DNA of 64,000 nt from Streptomyces sp. H27-H1 (GCF_026627445.1 NZ_JAPNLJ010000005.1:124001-188000), one strand, 5' to 3'; shown: positions 50,680-59,143, numbered from the stretch's first letter. Notes: generated from the letters alone by a model not told the origin. Numbers and translations are program-made.

Positions 50680-51957
50680 TCAGGCGATGCGGTCCAGCAC
50701 GATCGGCGTGGCGGAGAAGGGCGTGCCCGCCGGGGCGATGTCGGCGATGCCGTCCAGTGCCGCCAGGGCGTAGTCGAACTTCTCCGGGGTGTCCGTGTGC
50801 AGGGTCATCAGCGGCTGGCCCGCGACCACCGTGTCGCCCGGCTTCGCGTGCAGCTCGATGCCCGCGCCCGCCTGGACCGGGTCCTCCTTGCGCGCGCGGC
50901 CGGCGCCCAGGCGCCAGGCGCCCACGCCCACCCCGTACGCGTCCAGACGCGTCAGGACGCCCGAGGCGGAGGCGGTGACCACGTGCTGCTCGCGCGCGAC
51001 CGGCAGCGCCGCGTCGGGGTCGCCGCCCTGCGCCGCGATCATCCGGCGCCACACGTCCATCGCGGAGCCGTCGGCCAGGGCCTTCGCCGGGTCGGCGTCC
51101 TTGATGCCCGCCGCGTCCAGCATCTCCCGGGCCAGGGCCAGGGTCAGTTCGACGACGTCCGAGGGGCCGCCGCCTGCCAGGACCTCGACCGACTCGCGGA
51201 TCTCCAGGGCGTTGCCGGCGGTGAGGCCGAGCGGGGTGGACATGTCGGTGAGCAGGGCGACGGTCTTGACTCCCGAGTCGGTGCCCAGGCCCACCATGGT
51301 GCGTGCCAGCTCGCGCGCGTCCTCGATGTTCTTCATGAAGGCGCCGGTGCCGACCTTCACGTCCAGGACGAGCGAGCCGGTGCCCTCGGCGATCTTCTTG
51401 GACATGATCGAGGAGGCGATCAGCGGGATCGCCTCGACGGTGCCCGTCACGTCGCGCAGCGCGTAGAGCTTCTTGTCGGCCGGGGCCAGGCCGTCGCCGG
51501 CCGCGCAGATGACGGCGCCGGTGGTGTCCAGTACGTGCAGCATCTCCTCGTTGGAGAGCAGGGCGCGCCAGCCGGGGATGGACTCCAGCTTGTCCAGGGT
51601 GCCGCCGGTGTGGCCGAGGCCGCGGCCCGAGAGCTGCGGTACGGCCGCGCCGCAGGCGGCGACGAGCGGGGCCAGCGGCAGGGTGATCTTGTCGCCGACT
51701 CCGCCGGTGGAGTGCTTGTCCGCGGTCGGGCGGGAGAGGGAGTCGAAGTTCATCCGCTCGCCGCTCGCGATCATCGCGGCGGTCCAGCGGGCGATCTCGG
51801 TCCGGTTCATGCCGTTGAGCAGGATGGCCATCGCCAGCGCCGACATCTGCTCGTCGGCGACCACGCCGCGCGTGTACGCGTCGATGACCCAGTCGATCTG
51901 CTCGGGGCTCAGTTCACCGCGGTCGCGCTTGGTGCGGATGACGGAGATGACGTCCAT
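50680..51957 (-). CDS. deoA: Thymidine phosphorylase
   Basis: Phosphorolyses thymidine and deoxyuridine to base plus deoxyribose-1-phosphate. The 425-residue protein has the pyrimidine phosphorylase signature SGRGLGHTGGTLDKLES, KHSTGGVGDKITL for phosphate binding, KIAEGTGSLVLDVKVGTGAF, and a C-terminal alpha/beta lobe. Translation starts at ATG 51957 with AAGGAAG seven bases upstream. A palindrome copy with one mismatch (CTACGCGCATAG) lies 15 bp before the start, so it has its own regulated promoter although it follows cdd, from which it is separated by a hairpin. The product feeds the mutase at 26167 and DeoC. Confidence 0.96.
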   Translation of the reverse strand: MDVISVIRTKRDRGELSPEQIDWVIDAYTRGVVADEQMSALAMAILLNGMNRTEIARWTAAMIASGERMNFDSLSRPTADKHSTGGVGDKITLPLAPLVAACGAAVPQLSGRGLGHTGGTLDKLESIPGWRALLSNEEMLHVLDTTGAVICAAGDGLAPADKKLYALRDVTGTVEAIPLIASSIMSKKIAEGTGSLVLDVKVGTGAFMKNIEDARELARTMVGLGTDSGVKTVALLTDMSTPLGLTAGNALEIRESVEVLAGGGPSDVVELTLALAREMLDAAGIKDADPAKALADGSAMDVWRRMIAAQGGDPDAALPVAREQHVVTASASGVLTRLDAYGVGVGAWRLGAGRARKEDPVQAGAGIELHAKPGDTVVAGQPLMTLHTDTPEKFDYALAALDGIADIAPAGTPFSATPIVLDRIA

Positions 51958-51971
51958 GGAAGTGCTTCCTT

Positions 51972-51983
51972 CTACGCGCATAG
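51972..51983. promoter_or_regulatory. Nucleoside palindrome CTACGCGCATAG, copy 4 (deoA)
   Basis: One mismatch to the perfect form; lies in the deoA leader just upstream of its ribosome binding site, so it overlaps the transcription start area. Confidence 0.7.
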
Positions 51984-52000
51984 AGAAGAGGAGAGGGGTT

Positions 52001-52040
52001 GACGACGGCCCCCCGCCCGGCAGGGCGGAGGGCCGTTGTC
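52001..52040 (-). terminator. Hairpin between cdd and deoA
   Basis: Long imperfect GC-rich stem (arms GACGACGGCCCCCCGCCC and GGGCGGAGGGCCGTTGTC, two mismatches) directly after the cdd stop codon. Confidence 0.6.
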
Positions 52041-52044
52041 ACGG

Positions 52045-52437
52045 CTATCTCAGGTGGTCCGGCCCGAAGGCCTGCGGCAGCATCGCGGAGAGCGGCAGGA
52101 CGCCTTCCGGTGTCTCCACCTGGAGTCCGGGGCCGCCGAACTCGAACAGCAGCTGGCGGCAGCGCCCGCACGGGACGAGGATCTCGCCCTTGCCGTCCAC
52201 GCACGTGAAGTGCGTCAGGCGGCCGCCGCCCGTGGCCTGGAGGGAGGAGACCAGGCCGCATTCGGCGCACAGGCCGAGGCCGTAGCTGGCGTTCTCGACG
52301 TTGCAGCCGACGATGGTGCGGCCGTCGTCGACCAGCGCCGCGACGCCGACGGGGAAGCCCGAGTACGGGGCGTACGCCCGGGACATGGCCTCCCGAGCGG
52401 CGTCGCGCAGGGCGTCCCAGTCGGGGGCGGCCGTCAC
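52045..52437 (-). CDS. cdd: Cytidine deaminase
   Basis: Deaminates cytidine and deoxycytidine to uridine forms. The 130-residue zinc enzyme has YSGFPVGVAALVDDG, substrate-binding CNVENASYG, the zinc ligand and proton shuttle in LCAECGLVSS (C-A-E) and the other two zinc Cys in VPCGRCRQLLFEFG. GTG 52437 overlaps the stop of the upstream permease by four bases (GTGA), so translation is coupled and the gene is the last of the nucleoside transporter operon. Confidence 0.95.
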   Translation of the reverse strand: MTAAPDWDALRDAAREAMSRAYAPYSGFPVGVAALVDDGRTIVGCNVENASYGLGLCAECGLVSSLQATGGGRLTHFTCVDGKGEILVPCGRCRQLLFEFGGPGLQVETPEGVLPLSAMLPQAFGPDHLR

Positions 52438-53699
52438 TTGCCCTGACCCTTGCGGTACGGCATGCCGTCCGCCTTGGGCATGCGCAGGCGCTGCGCGGAC
52501 AGCGCGAGCACCAGCAGCGTGGTCAGGTACGGGGCGGCGTCCACGAACTGGCTGGGCACCGCGTCGGTGAACCCGTACCAGAGGAACAGCAGCACGGCGA
52601 AGACCGCCGAGATGCCGGCCGGGACGTAGCGCTTCTTGTAGAGCTGCCAGGCCACGACCAGGACGAGCAGGATCGCGATGAGCAGCAGCATCGCGTGGAC
52701 GTTCTCGGCGCCGCCGCGCAGCTTGAGGCTGTCGGTGAAGCCGAACAGGCCGGCGCCCAGTGCCATGCCGCCCGGCATCCAGTTGCCGAAGATCATCGCG
52801 GCGAGGCCGATGTAGCCGCGGCCGCCGGTCTGGCCCTCCTGGTAGATCGGGCTGGCCACGATCGACAGGAACGCGCCGCCCAGGCCCGCCAGAGCGCCCG
52901 AGACGATCACGGCGATGTACTTGTACTTGTAGACGTTGACGCCGAGCGATTCGGCGGCGATGGGGTTCTCGCCGCAGGAGCGCAGCCGCAGGCCGAAGGT
53001 GGTGCGCCACAGCACCCACCAGGTGCCGGGGATCAGCAGCAGCGCGACGACGGTCAGCAGCGACAGGCCGGTGACCAGGCCGCCGACGACGCCCGCGACG
53101 TCGGAGACGAAGAACCAGTGCTTGCCCTGGAGGGTGGCCATCCAGTCCGACAGCCCTGGCACGGTGATCTCGTAGATCGGCTCGACGCGCGGGGACTGCT
53201 TGGAGGAGCCGCCGGGCGCCTCGGCGAACGTGAAGTTCGACAGGTACTGGGTGAAGCCCAGGGCCAGGATGTTGATGGCCACACCGGAGACGATGTGGTT
53301 CACGTTGAAGGTGACCGTGATGATCGCGTGCAGCAGGCCGCCGATGGCGCCGCCGATCAGGCCGGCGATGACGCCGGTCCACGGGCCCCACTGGTAGCCG
53401 GCCCATGCACCGAACCAGGTGCCGAGGATCATCATGCCTTCGAGGCCGATGTTGACCACGCCCGCGCGCTCGGCCCACAGGCCGCCGAGTCCGGCGAGGC
53501 CGATCGGGACGGCGAGGGAGAGTGCTCCGGAGACCTGGCCGATGGAGGTCAGGTCGTCGGCGCCGCTGATCACGCGGACCAGCGAGACCAGCGCGAGGCC
53601 GCCCGCGATGATCAGCATGATCCAGGGCAGGGTGAGCTTCTTGCGGCCGCCCTGCTTCTTGGGGGCGGCGCTCGTCGCGGAAACGGTGCTGGTGCTCAC
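52434..53699 (-). CDS. Nucleoside ABC transporter permease 2 (BMP-type)
   Basis: A 421-residue permease of the BMP family. About ten membrane helices are visible, with the conserved segments SLAVPIGLAGLGGLWAERAG, VVNIGLEGMM, VSGVAINILALGFTQYL and CGENPIAAESLGVNVY, as in the B. subtilis NupQ/YufQ branch. It ends with a cytoplasmic basic tail. It starts with a four-base overlap (GTGA) with permease 1 and ends with the same overlap with cdd. Together with permease 1, the double ATPase and the lipoprotein at 56727 it forms a complete nucleoside importer. Confidence 0.94.
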   Translation of the reverse strand: MSTSTVSATSAAPKKQGGRKKLTLPWIMLIIAGGLALVSLVRVISGADDLTSIGQVSGALSLAVPIGLAGLGGLWAERAGVVNIGLEGMMILGTWFGAWAGYQWGPWTGVIAGLIGGAIGGLLHAIITVTFNVNHIVSGVAINILALGFTQYLSNFTFAEAPGGSSKQSPRVEPIYEITVPGLSDWMATLQGKHWFFVSDVAGVVGGLVTGLSLLTVVALLLIPGTWWVLWRTTFGLRLRSCGENPIAAESLGVNVYKYKYIAVIVSGALAGLGGAFLSIVASPIYQEGQTGGRGYIGLAAMIFGNWMPGGMALGAGLFGFTDSLKLRGGAENVHAMLLLIAILLVLVVAWQLYKKRYVPAGISAVFAVLLFLWYGFTDAVPSQFVDAAPYLTTLLVLALSAQRLRMPKADGMPYRKGQGK

Positions 53700-54811
53700 G
53701 CCGCGACCTCCTTGTCGGTCTTGATGGCGCCGCCGGCGGCGAGTTCCTCGCCGACCTTCTGCTGCTGGCGTCGGATCCCGTAGCGGCGGACGAGCTCGTA
53801 GGAGACGACCACCGCGATCACGATCAGGCCCTTCATGATCGTGCCGATCTCCTTCGCGTACCCGGCCGTGTCGAGCGAGGCCGAGGCCTTGTCGATGAAG
53901 GCCATCAGGAACGCGGCGAAGAAGATCCCGACCGGATGGTTGCGGCCGAGCAGCGCGATGGTGATGCCGGTGAAGCCGACACCGACCGGGAAGGACAGGC
54001 TGTACGTGTGGCTCTCGCCCAGCAGCACCGGCATGCCGGCGAGGCCGGCGACGGCGCCGGAGATGAGCATCGAGGTGATGATCATCTTCTTGGCGTCCAC
54101 GCCGGAGGCCTGCGCGGCGGATTCGCTGGCGCCGGTGGCGCGCAGGTCGAAGCCGAAGCGGGTGCGGCCCAGCACGAACCAGTAGACGATGCCCAGCGCG
54201 AAGGCGAGGAAGGTGAAGCCGTAGATCTCCAGGCCGTCACCGAGGGAGACGGCCGGGAACCAGCCGGACTTGGCGATCTCGCCGGTGGTCAGGTCGTTCG
54301 AGCCCTCGGGCTGGACGCCGAGGTTCTTCGGCAGGATCAGCCAGGCGATCAGGCTGGTGGCGATCGCGTTCAGCATGATCGTGGAGACGACCTCGCTGAC
54401 TCCGCGCTTGGCCTTCAGGATGCCGGCGATGCCGGCCCAGGAGGCGCCGACCAGCATGGCGACGAGCACGATCAGCAGGATGTGCAGCGGGCCGGGCAGC
54501 GAGACCGCGGCGCCCACGACCGCCGACAGCATCGCCGCGAGGCGGTACTGGCCGTCGACGCCGATGTTGAAGAGGTTCATCCGGAAGCCGACGGCCACGG
54601 CCAGGGCGGCCAGGTAGTACGTACCGGCCTGGTTGACGATGAGGACCTGGACGTCCTCGTAGCCCGCGTTCTCCACCATGAGCCGCAGCGGTTCGATCGG
54701 GTCCACACCCGTCGCCGCCAGTACGGCCATGGTCAGCACGAAGGCGGTGACCAGCGCGAGCGCGGGCCCGGCGAAGCCGAGGAGCAGCCGGTCCTTGTCG
54801 AGTTTCTTCAT
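53696..54811 (-). CDS. Nucleoside ABC transporter permease 1 (BMP-type)
   Basis: A 371-residue permease of the NupP/YufP branch: LLGFAGPALALVTAFVLTM as first helix, YYLAALAVAVGFRMNLFNIG, VDGQYRLAAM, AGIAGILKAKRGVSEVVSTI and MLNAIATSLIAWLIL are family landmarks, with RATGASESAAQASGVDAKKM as the cytoplasmic coupling loop. ATG 54811 overlaps the stop of the ATPase gene by four bases (ATGA). Substrate class (nucleosides) is inferred from family and from co-transcription with cytidine deaminase. Confidence 0.94.
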   Translation of the reverse strand: MKKLDKDRLLLGFAGPALALVTAFVLTMAVLAATGVDPIEPLRLMVENAGYEDVQVLIVNQAGTYYLAALAVAVGFRMNLFNIGVDGQYRLAAMLSAVVGAAVSLPGPLHILLIVLVAMLVGASWAGIAGILKAKRGVSEVVSTIMLNAIATSLIAWLILPKNLGVQPEGSNDLTTGEIAKSGWFPAVSLGDGLEIYGFTFLAFALGIVYWFVLGRTRFGFDLRATGASESAAQASGVDAKKMIITSMLISGAVAGLAGMPVLLGESHTYSLSFPVGVGFTGITIALLGRNHPVGIFFAAFLMAFIDKASASLDTAGYAKEIGTIMKGLIVIAVVVSYELVRRYGIRRQQQKVGEELAAGGAIKTDKEVAA

Positions 54812-56496
54812 CGGGCCTCGTCCTCCGGGGAGTCGGTACGGGCGTCCGTGCCGGCGTCGGAGCGGTTGTCGGTGGCTTCGGTCTCGTCGACGGGTGCTTC
54901 GAGGTGACCCGAGGCGGCGCCCGTCATGGCGGTGCCGAGTTCCTCGGGGGTCACGGTCGCGGGGTCGGCGTCCGCGACCAGGCGGCCGCGGTAGATCACG
55001 CGCAGGGTGTCGGACAGGCCGATGAGCTCGTCCAGGTCGGCGGAGATCAGCAGGACCGCCAGGCCTTCGCGGCGGGCCTCGCGGATCGCGTCCCAGATCT
55101 GCGCCTGCGCGCCTACGTCCACACCGCGGGTGGGGTGGGCGGCGATGAGGAACTTCGGGTTGTGGCTCATCTCGCGGCCGACGATCAGCTTCTGCTGGTT
55201 GCCGCCGGAGAGCGAGGCCGCGGTGACCTCGATGCCGGGCGTGCGGACGTCGTACTCGCGCACGATCCGCTCGGTGTCCTTGCGGGCGGCCTTCGGGTCG
55301 AGGATGCCGCGCTTGGAGTTGGGGGCCTCGGTGACGTGGCCGAGGATGCGGTTCTCCCAGAGGGAGGACTCCAGCAGCAGGCCGTGGCGGTGGCGGTCCT
55401 CGGGGATGTAGCCGATGCCGCCCTCGCGGCGCCCCCGCACCGAAGACTTGGTGATGTCCTTGCCGTCGAGGGTGATGACGCCCGCGTCGGGGGTCATCAT
55501 GCCCATGAGGGCCTCGATGAGCTCGGTCTGGCCGTTGCCCTCGACGCCCGCGATGCCGAGGATCTCGCCCTTGTGGATCGTGAAGGTGATCCCGTCGAGC
55601 AGCAGGCGCCCGGCGACCGCGCTCTCGCGCAGGTTGGCGTCCGGCAGGCCCGGCGTGCGGGCGGTGTCCTCGGTGGCGACGGGCGCGCCCCCCTCGGCGA
55701 TGGTCAGGCGCTCGACCTGGAGCATCGCAGTGGTGGTCACCGTGGACTCGCGGGTCTCCGGGGAGGGCAGCTCGGAGCCGACCATCAGCTCGGCGAGCTG
55801 CTTGGTCGTGGTGGTGCGGGGGTCGGCGGTGCCGACCGTGGTGCCGCGCCGGATGACGGTGATGTCGTCCGCGACCTTCAGGACCTCGCCCAGTTTGTGC
55901 GAGATGAAGATGACGGTCAGGCCCTCGGACTTGAGCTCTCGCAGGTTGTCGAAGAGCGCGTCCACTTCCTGCGGCACGAGCACGGCGGTCGGCTCGTCGA
56001 GGATGAGGATCTTCGCACCGCGGTAGAGGACCTTGAGGATCTCCACGCGCTGGCGGTCGGCGACACCGAGGTCCTCGACCAGGGCGTCGGGACGTACGCC
56101 GAGGCCGTACGCGTCCGAGATCTCCTTGATCTTCTTACGGGCCTTCGCGCCGATGCCGTAGAGCTTCTCGCCGCCGAGGACCACGTTCTCCAGGACGGTG
56201 AGGTTGTCGGCGAGCATGAAGTGCTGGTGCACCATGCCGATGCCGCGGGCGATGGCATCGCCGGGGCTGCTGAAGGAGACCTGTTCCCCGTCGATGGCGA
56301 TGGTGCCCTCGTCCGGCTTCTGCATGCCGTAGAGGATCTTCATCAGCGTCGACTTGCCGGCGCCGTTCTCACCGACGAGGGCATGGACCGTGCCCTTGCG
56401 GACGGTGATCGCGATGTCCTTGTTGGCGACGACGCCGGGGAAGCGCTTGGTGATGCCGTGCAGTTCTACGGCGGGGGGCGGGCTGGACGCGTTGAT
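54808..56496 (-). CDS. Nucleoside ABC transporter ATPase with two ABC domains; non-canonical start
   Basis: The energising subunit, two ABC domains in tandem. Domain 1 has Walker A GENGAGKST, signature DLGVADRQRVEILK (degenerate) and Walker B ILILDEPTAVL. Domain 2 has the degenerate loop IAGVEGNGQTELI, signature LSGGNQQKLIVGREM and AAHPTRGVD. Reading upstream of Walker A, the frame is open to a TAG at 56578 but contains no ATG, GTG or TTG. AAGGAG lies eight bases before ATC 56496 (reading INASSPPPAVELHGITKRF), the natural N-terminus of the family. The first ATG, at 56343, lies after Walker A and would give a dead protein. So an ATC (or GTC 56499) start, or a base error, must be assumed. Confidence 0.88.
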   Translation of the reverse strand: MNASSPPPAVELHGITKRFPGVVANKDIAITVRKGTVHALVGENGAGKSTLMKILYGMQKPDEGTIAIDGEQVSFSSPGDAIARGIGMVHQHFMLADNLTVLENVVLGGEKLYGIGAKARKKIKEISDAYGLGVRPDALVEDLGVADRQRVEILKVLYRGAKILILDEPTAVLVPQEVDALFDNLRELKSEGLTVIFISHKLGEVLKVADDITVIRRGTTVGTADPRTTTTKQLAELMVGSELPSPETRESTVTTTAMLQVERLTIAEGGAPVATEDTARTPGLPDANLRESAVAGRLLLDGITFTIHKGEILGIAGVEGNGQTELIEALMGMMTPDAGVITLDGKDITKSSVRGRREGGIGYIPEDRHRHGLLLESSLWENRILGHVTEAPNSKRGILDPKAARKDTERIVREYDVRTPGIEVTAASLSGGNQQKLIVGREMSHNPKFLIAAHPTRGVDVGAQAQIWDAIREARREGLAVLLISADLDELIGLSDTLRVIYRGRLVADADPATVTPEELGTAMTGAASGHLEAPVDETEATDNRSDAGTDARTDSPEDEAR

Positions 56497-56577
56497 GACG
56501 CACTCTCCTTGGCGCGGAAGGAGCTGAAGGCAGGGAGGGACAGGGCGGGGAGAGAAAGTATCGCGTCCACGATGCTT

Positions 56578-56589
56578 CTACGCGCGTAG
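56578..56589. promoter_or_regulatory. Nucleoside palindrome CTACGCGCGTAG, copy 5 (transporter ATPase-permeases-cdd operon)
   Basis: Perfect copy 82 bp upstream of the inferred start; a -10-like GATACT lies about 15 bp downstream of it, so the site covers the -35 region. Confidence 0.75.
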
Positions 56590-56726
56590 CACTGTCGAAA
56601 GTGAAAACTTGCGGCCAACCGGCCACAAGATCACATGAAACCACGTGATACGGGCCGGGGCCCGGGAGCGATGGAGACCGCTACCCGGACCCCGGGGACC
56701 ACGCTTACAGCAGGTCAGACGGTGCC

Positions 56727-57782
56727 TTACGGCGCGGTCTTGACCTCGATCTTCTTGGCGATGATGTCGGCCTTGGCCTTCTCCACCGCGGCGACGACGT
56801 CAGCCATCGCCTTGTACTTCGGGTTGGAGTCGGCCAGGCCGACGCCGTCCTTGTCCAGGCCGTAGCGGACCTCGCCGGACTCGGGCTTGCCGTCCTTGAC
56901 CGACTTGATCAGGTTGTAGACCGAGTCGGAGACGTCCTTGGTGACCGAGGTCAGGATGAAGTCCTTGTACTTCGACAGACCGGCCTGGTTGTACTGGTCC
57001 GAGTCCACGCCGATGGCCCACTTGCCCTTGGCGGCGGCGGCCTCGATGGCACCGGAGCCGGCCAGACCGGCGGCCGAGTAGATCACGTCGGCGCCCTTGT
57101 CGAGCTGGCCCTCGGCCGCGGCCTTGCCCAGGTCGGGCTTCGTGAAGCCATCCGTGTTGGGAGGCTGGGTCAGGTACTGAGTCAGCACCTTGGCGTTCGG
57201 GTTCGTGGCCTTGACGCCCTGAACAAAGCCCGCCTCGAACTTCTTGATCAGCGGAACCTCGACACCGCCGATGAAGCCGACCGTGCCGGTCTTGGACGCC
57301 TTGGCGGCGGCGACGCCCGCCAGGTAGGAGCCCTGCTCCTCATTGAAGACGAGGTTGGCTACATTCTTCCCGGTCACCGAAGTGTCGTCGATGATGCCGA
57401 ACGTGGTGTTCGGGTACTTCTCAGCGACCTTCTTGATGGCCGGCGCGTAGGCGAAGCCGACGCCGATGACCGGGTTGTTGCCCTTGCGGGCCAGCTCGGT
57501 GAGGCGCTGGACCTTGTCGGCCTCACCCTCGCCGTCGGTGGGCTCCGCCTGGGCGCCCTTGATCTGCAGGTCCTTCTCGGCCCTCGCGAGACCGTCATAG
57601 GCGGCGTCATTGAAGGACTGGTCGCCGCGGCCGCCGACGTCGTACGCAATGGCGGCGGACTTCTCCGCAGAAGAGGACGGCGAAGACGAGTCCGAGGACT
57701 TCTTACCGCCACAGGCGGTGGCCGAGAGGGCCAGCGCGGAGGCCGCGAAGCCCACTGTGGCGATCCTGATGATCCGGCGCAA
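56727..57782 (-). CDS. BMP-family nucleoside-binding lipoprotein
   Basis: The extracytoplasmic substrate-binding component of the nucleoside importer. The 351-residue precursor has signal and lipobox (LALSATACGG, Cys24), a Ser-rich linker, then the BMP/PnrA fold: AYDVGGRGDQSFNDAAYDGL, NPVIGVGFAYAPAI, VFNEEQGSYLAGVAAA, TGTVGFIGGVEVPLI and VIYSAAGLAGSGAIEA are landmarks of purine-nucleoside binding proteins. The TTG start at 57782 is fixed by GAAGGAG seven bases upstream. It is separated from the ATPase gene by 230 bp with its own palindrome copy, allowing higher expression than the membrane parts. Confidence 0.94.
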   Translation of the reverse strand: MRRIIRIATVGFAASALALSATACGGKKSSDSSSPSSSAEKSAAIAYDVGGRGDQSFNDAAYDGLARAEKDLQIKGAQAEPTDGEGEADKVQRLTELARKGNNPVIGVGFAYAPAIKKVAEKYPNTTFGIIDDTSVTGKNVANLVFNEEQGSYLAGVAAAKASKTGTVGFIGGVEVPLIKKFEAGFVQGVKATNPNAKVLTQYLTQPPNTDGFTKPDLGKAAAEGQLDKGADVIYSAAGLAGSGAIEAAAAKGKWAIGVDSDQYNQAGLSKYKDFILTSVTKDVSDSVYNLIKSVKDGKPESGEVRYGLDKDGVGLADSNPKYKAMADVVAAVEKAKADIIAKKIEVKTAP

Positions 57783-57843
57783 GGGGAGGCTCCTTCAAAA
57801 CCTGACCGAAGCGCCACGGTCGGCGCTGGTTTTGCGGCGATCG

Positions 57844-57855
57844 TAACGCGCGTAG
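57844..57855. promoter_or_regulatory. Nucleoside palindrome, copy 6 (binding protein), one arm degraded
   Basis: TAACGCGCGTAG: ten of twelve bases match the consensus, with mismatches confined to one outer arm. Located 62 bp upstream of the TTG start of the BMP lipoprotein gene. Confidence 0.6.
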
Positions 57856-58359
57856 ATGTCAGTTAAAGGCCTGTTCATGAGTCGTTACCGGATCGACGCG
57901 CACACTCTGCCGGATGGCTACAGAACGCGTTGGATGGAACACGCTGCGTACGGCGCGCGCGAAGGCGCCCTCAGCCACGCGACCTGAGAGGCGACCGCAA
58001 CACTGGCGGCAACCCGGACACCCACGTTTGAACATCAGGAAATTCTCGCATCTCTCGCACACCGTGAACGTATGCGGATTTCAGCAATCCGGAAATCAGC
58101 CCATGGAGCATTCAATTCGAGCCAGCACGTCGCAGATTCACTGAAGGTCTGGCTAATTCCACACCTTTGGAGCATGACTCACGTCACACTTGGGAAATTT
58201 CAATTGACGACGCCTCGTAGCATCATGATCAGATGGAGTAACCAAAAGGTCGACGAATTCAGCGCAGAGGCCTGCCATTTGGCGTAGGTTCCTATTCACA
58301 CCAGAATATCCTCGCACGTCGGCTCAATCGTTCGGATTACCTGGGGGGTAGAAGAAAGA
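57856..58359. other. AT-richer intergenic stretch, no convincing gene
   Basis: 504 bp whose second half (from about 58050) is visibly richer in A and T than the rest of the window. Open frames here are short and lack start signals. It forms the left half of an island that continues through the two small secreted-protein genes. Confidence 0.5.
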
Positions 58360-58704
58360 ATGAAGAATAGAATTGTTGCCCAGCTGAGCTCTGTCGTCAT
58401 TGCCGCGATTTCACTGACTGTTGCGACACCAGCCGTCGCAGCCGGTCCGACGCCAGGACCCTCTGGCGTGAACTCGAGCTGCAACCTAACGAAGACCAAC
58501 CGCGCACCTTGGGGCGGGTCGGCGTACTGCAGCGGACTGCCCTGGGGGGACAAGTTCCGCGTGAAGCTCACATGCGTCACCTACCGCGGCCAAATCTTCA
58601 CCGTCTACGGCCCCTGGAAGAAAACCAACAACACATCCAGTGCGATCTGCGCAACGGACCCGAACGTCGGCGTTTTGACTGTAGGTACCGAAGAAAACGC
58701 GTGA
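58360..58704 (+). CDS. Small secreted Cys-containing protein, paralogue 1
   Basis: A 114-residue precursor: signal peptide MKNRIVAQLSSVVIAAISL ending near AVAA (about residue 27), mature part of about 87 residues with four Cys (SSCNLT, AYCSG, KLTCVT, AICATDP). The Cys spacing, and the last segment CATDPNVGVLTVG, match the neighbour at 58748 (CPDSPNVGIYKLG), so the two are paralogues and probably each form two disulfides. Codon use is less GC-biased than in the rest of the window. GAAGAAAG lies just before the ATG. I do not recognise the family; no enzymatic motif. Confidence 0.75.
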   Translation: MKNRIVAQLSSVVIAAISLTVATPAVAAGPTPGPSGVNSSCNLTKTNRAPWGGSAYCSGLPWGDKFRVKLTCVTYRGQIFTVYGPWKKTNNTSSAICATDPNVGVLTVGTEENA

Positions 58705-58747
58705 AAGCGCTAGCCGACCCCACCGGAACGAACCATGGAGGAAGAGA

Positions 58748-59089
58748 ATGTATAGGGTAAAGATGGCGGGATTCATCGGGATAGCGATGGCCGCGACTTC
58801 TCTAATTTCTGCTCCCGCGGCATCAGCCGCAACTAGCGGAACCGCCAGCTTTAGCTGCACAACGTGGTCGTCAGGCCGGACCGGCTACGCGAAATGCACC
58901 GGCATGATCCCGATCCTCGAGCGTTTCCAGGTCAAGGTCACGTGTATTGACAGCCGGGGTTCGCAGGCAGTAGTCAGGGGACCTGCCAGGGAAAACGGTC
59001 AGACATCGGCGGCTTCGTGCCCCGACAGCCCGAACGTGGGCATCTACAAGCTCGGCTACCAGCGGTGGAAAATCGGCATAGGCGACTGA
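58748..59089 (+). CDS. Small secreted Cys-containing protein, paralogue 2
   Basis: A 113-residue precursor with signal peptide MYRVKMAGFIGIAMAATSL, cleavage near ASA (about residue 28), and the same four-Cys layout as the gene 43 bp upstream (FSCTTW, AKCTGM, KVTCIDS, ASCPDS). GGAGGAAGAG precedes the ATG. Overall identity to the first copy is low outside the Cys framework, so the duplication is old. Same direction and close spacing suggest one transcript. Function unknown; small exported toxins, inhibitors or surface proteins share this size. Confidence 0.77.
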   Translation: MYRVKMAGFIGIAMAATSLISAPAASAATSGTASFSCTTWSSGRTGYAKCTGMIPILERFQVKVTCIDSRGSQAVVRGPARENGQTSAASCPDSPNVGIYKLGYQRWKIGIGD

Positions 59090-59101
59090 TTCTCACGGTT
59101 G

Positions 59102-59139
59102 GAGGGGCCGGCCTGGGACGTGTCCCTGCCCGGCCCCTC
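59102..59139. terminator. Bidirectional terminator between the secreted-protein pair and the amidohydrolase
   Basis: Nested inverted repeat: outer arms GAGGGGCCGG and CCGGCCCCTC, inner arms GGGAC and GTCCC, between convergent genes. Confidence 0.65.
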
Positions 59140-59143
59140 AAGG

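Noticed and set aside
57859..58062. A 67-codon Cys-rich minus-strand frame (CERC, CPGC, CC) upstream of the binding-protein gene
   Set aside because: No ribosome binding site or -10 at its start, and it runs into the nucleoside palindrome region; could not be told from chance.
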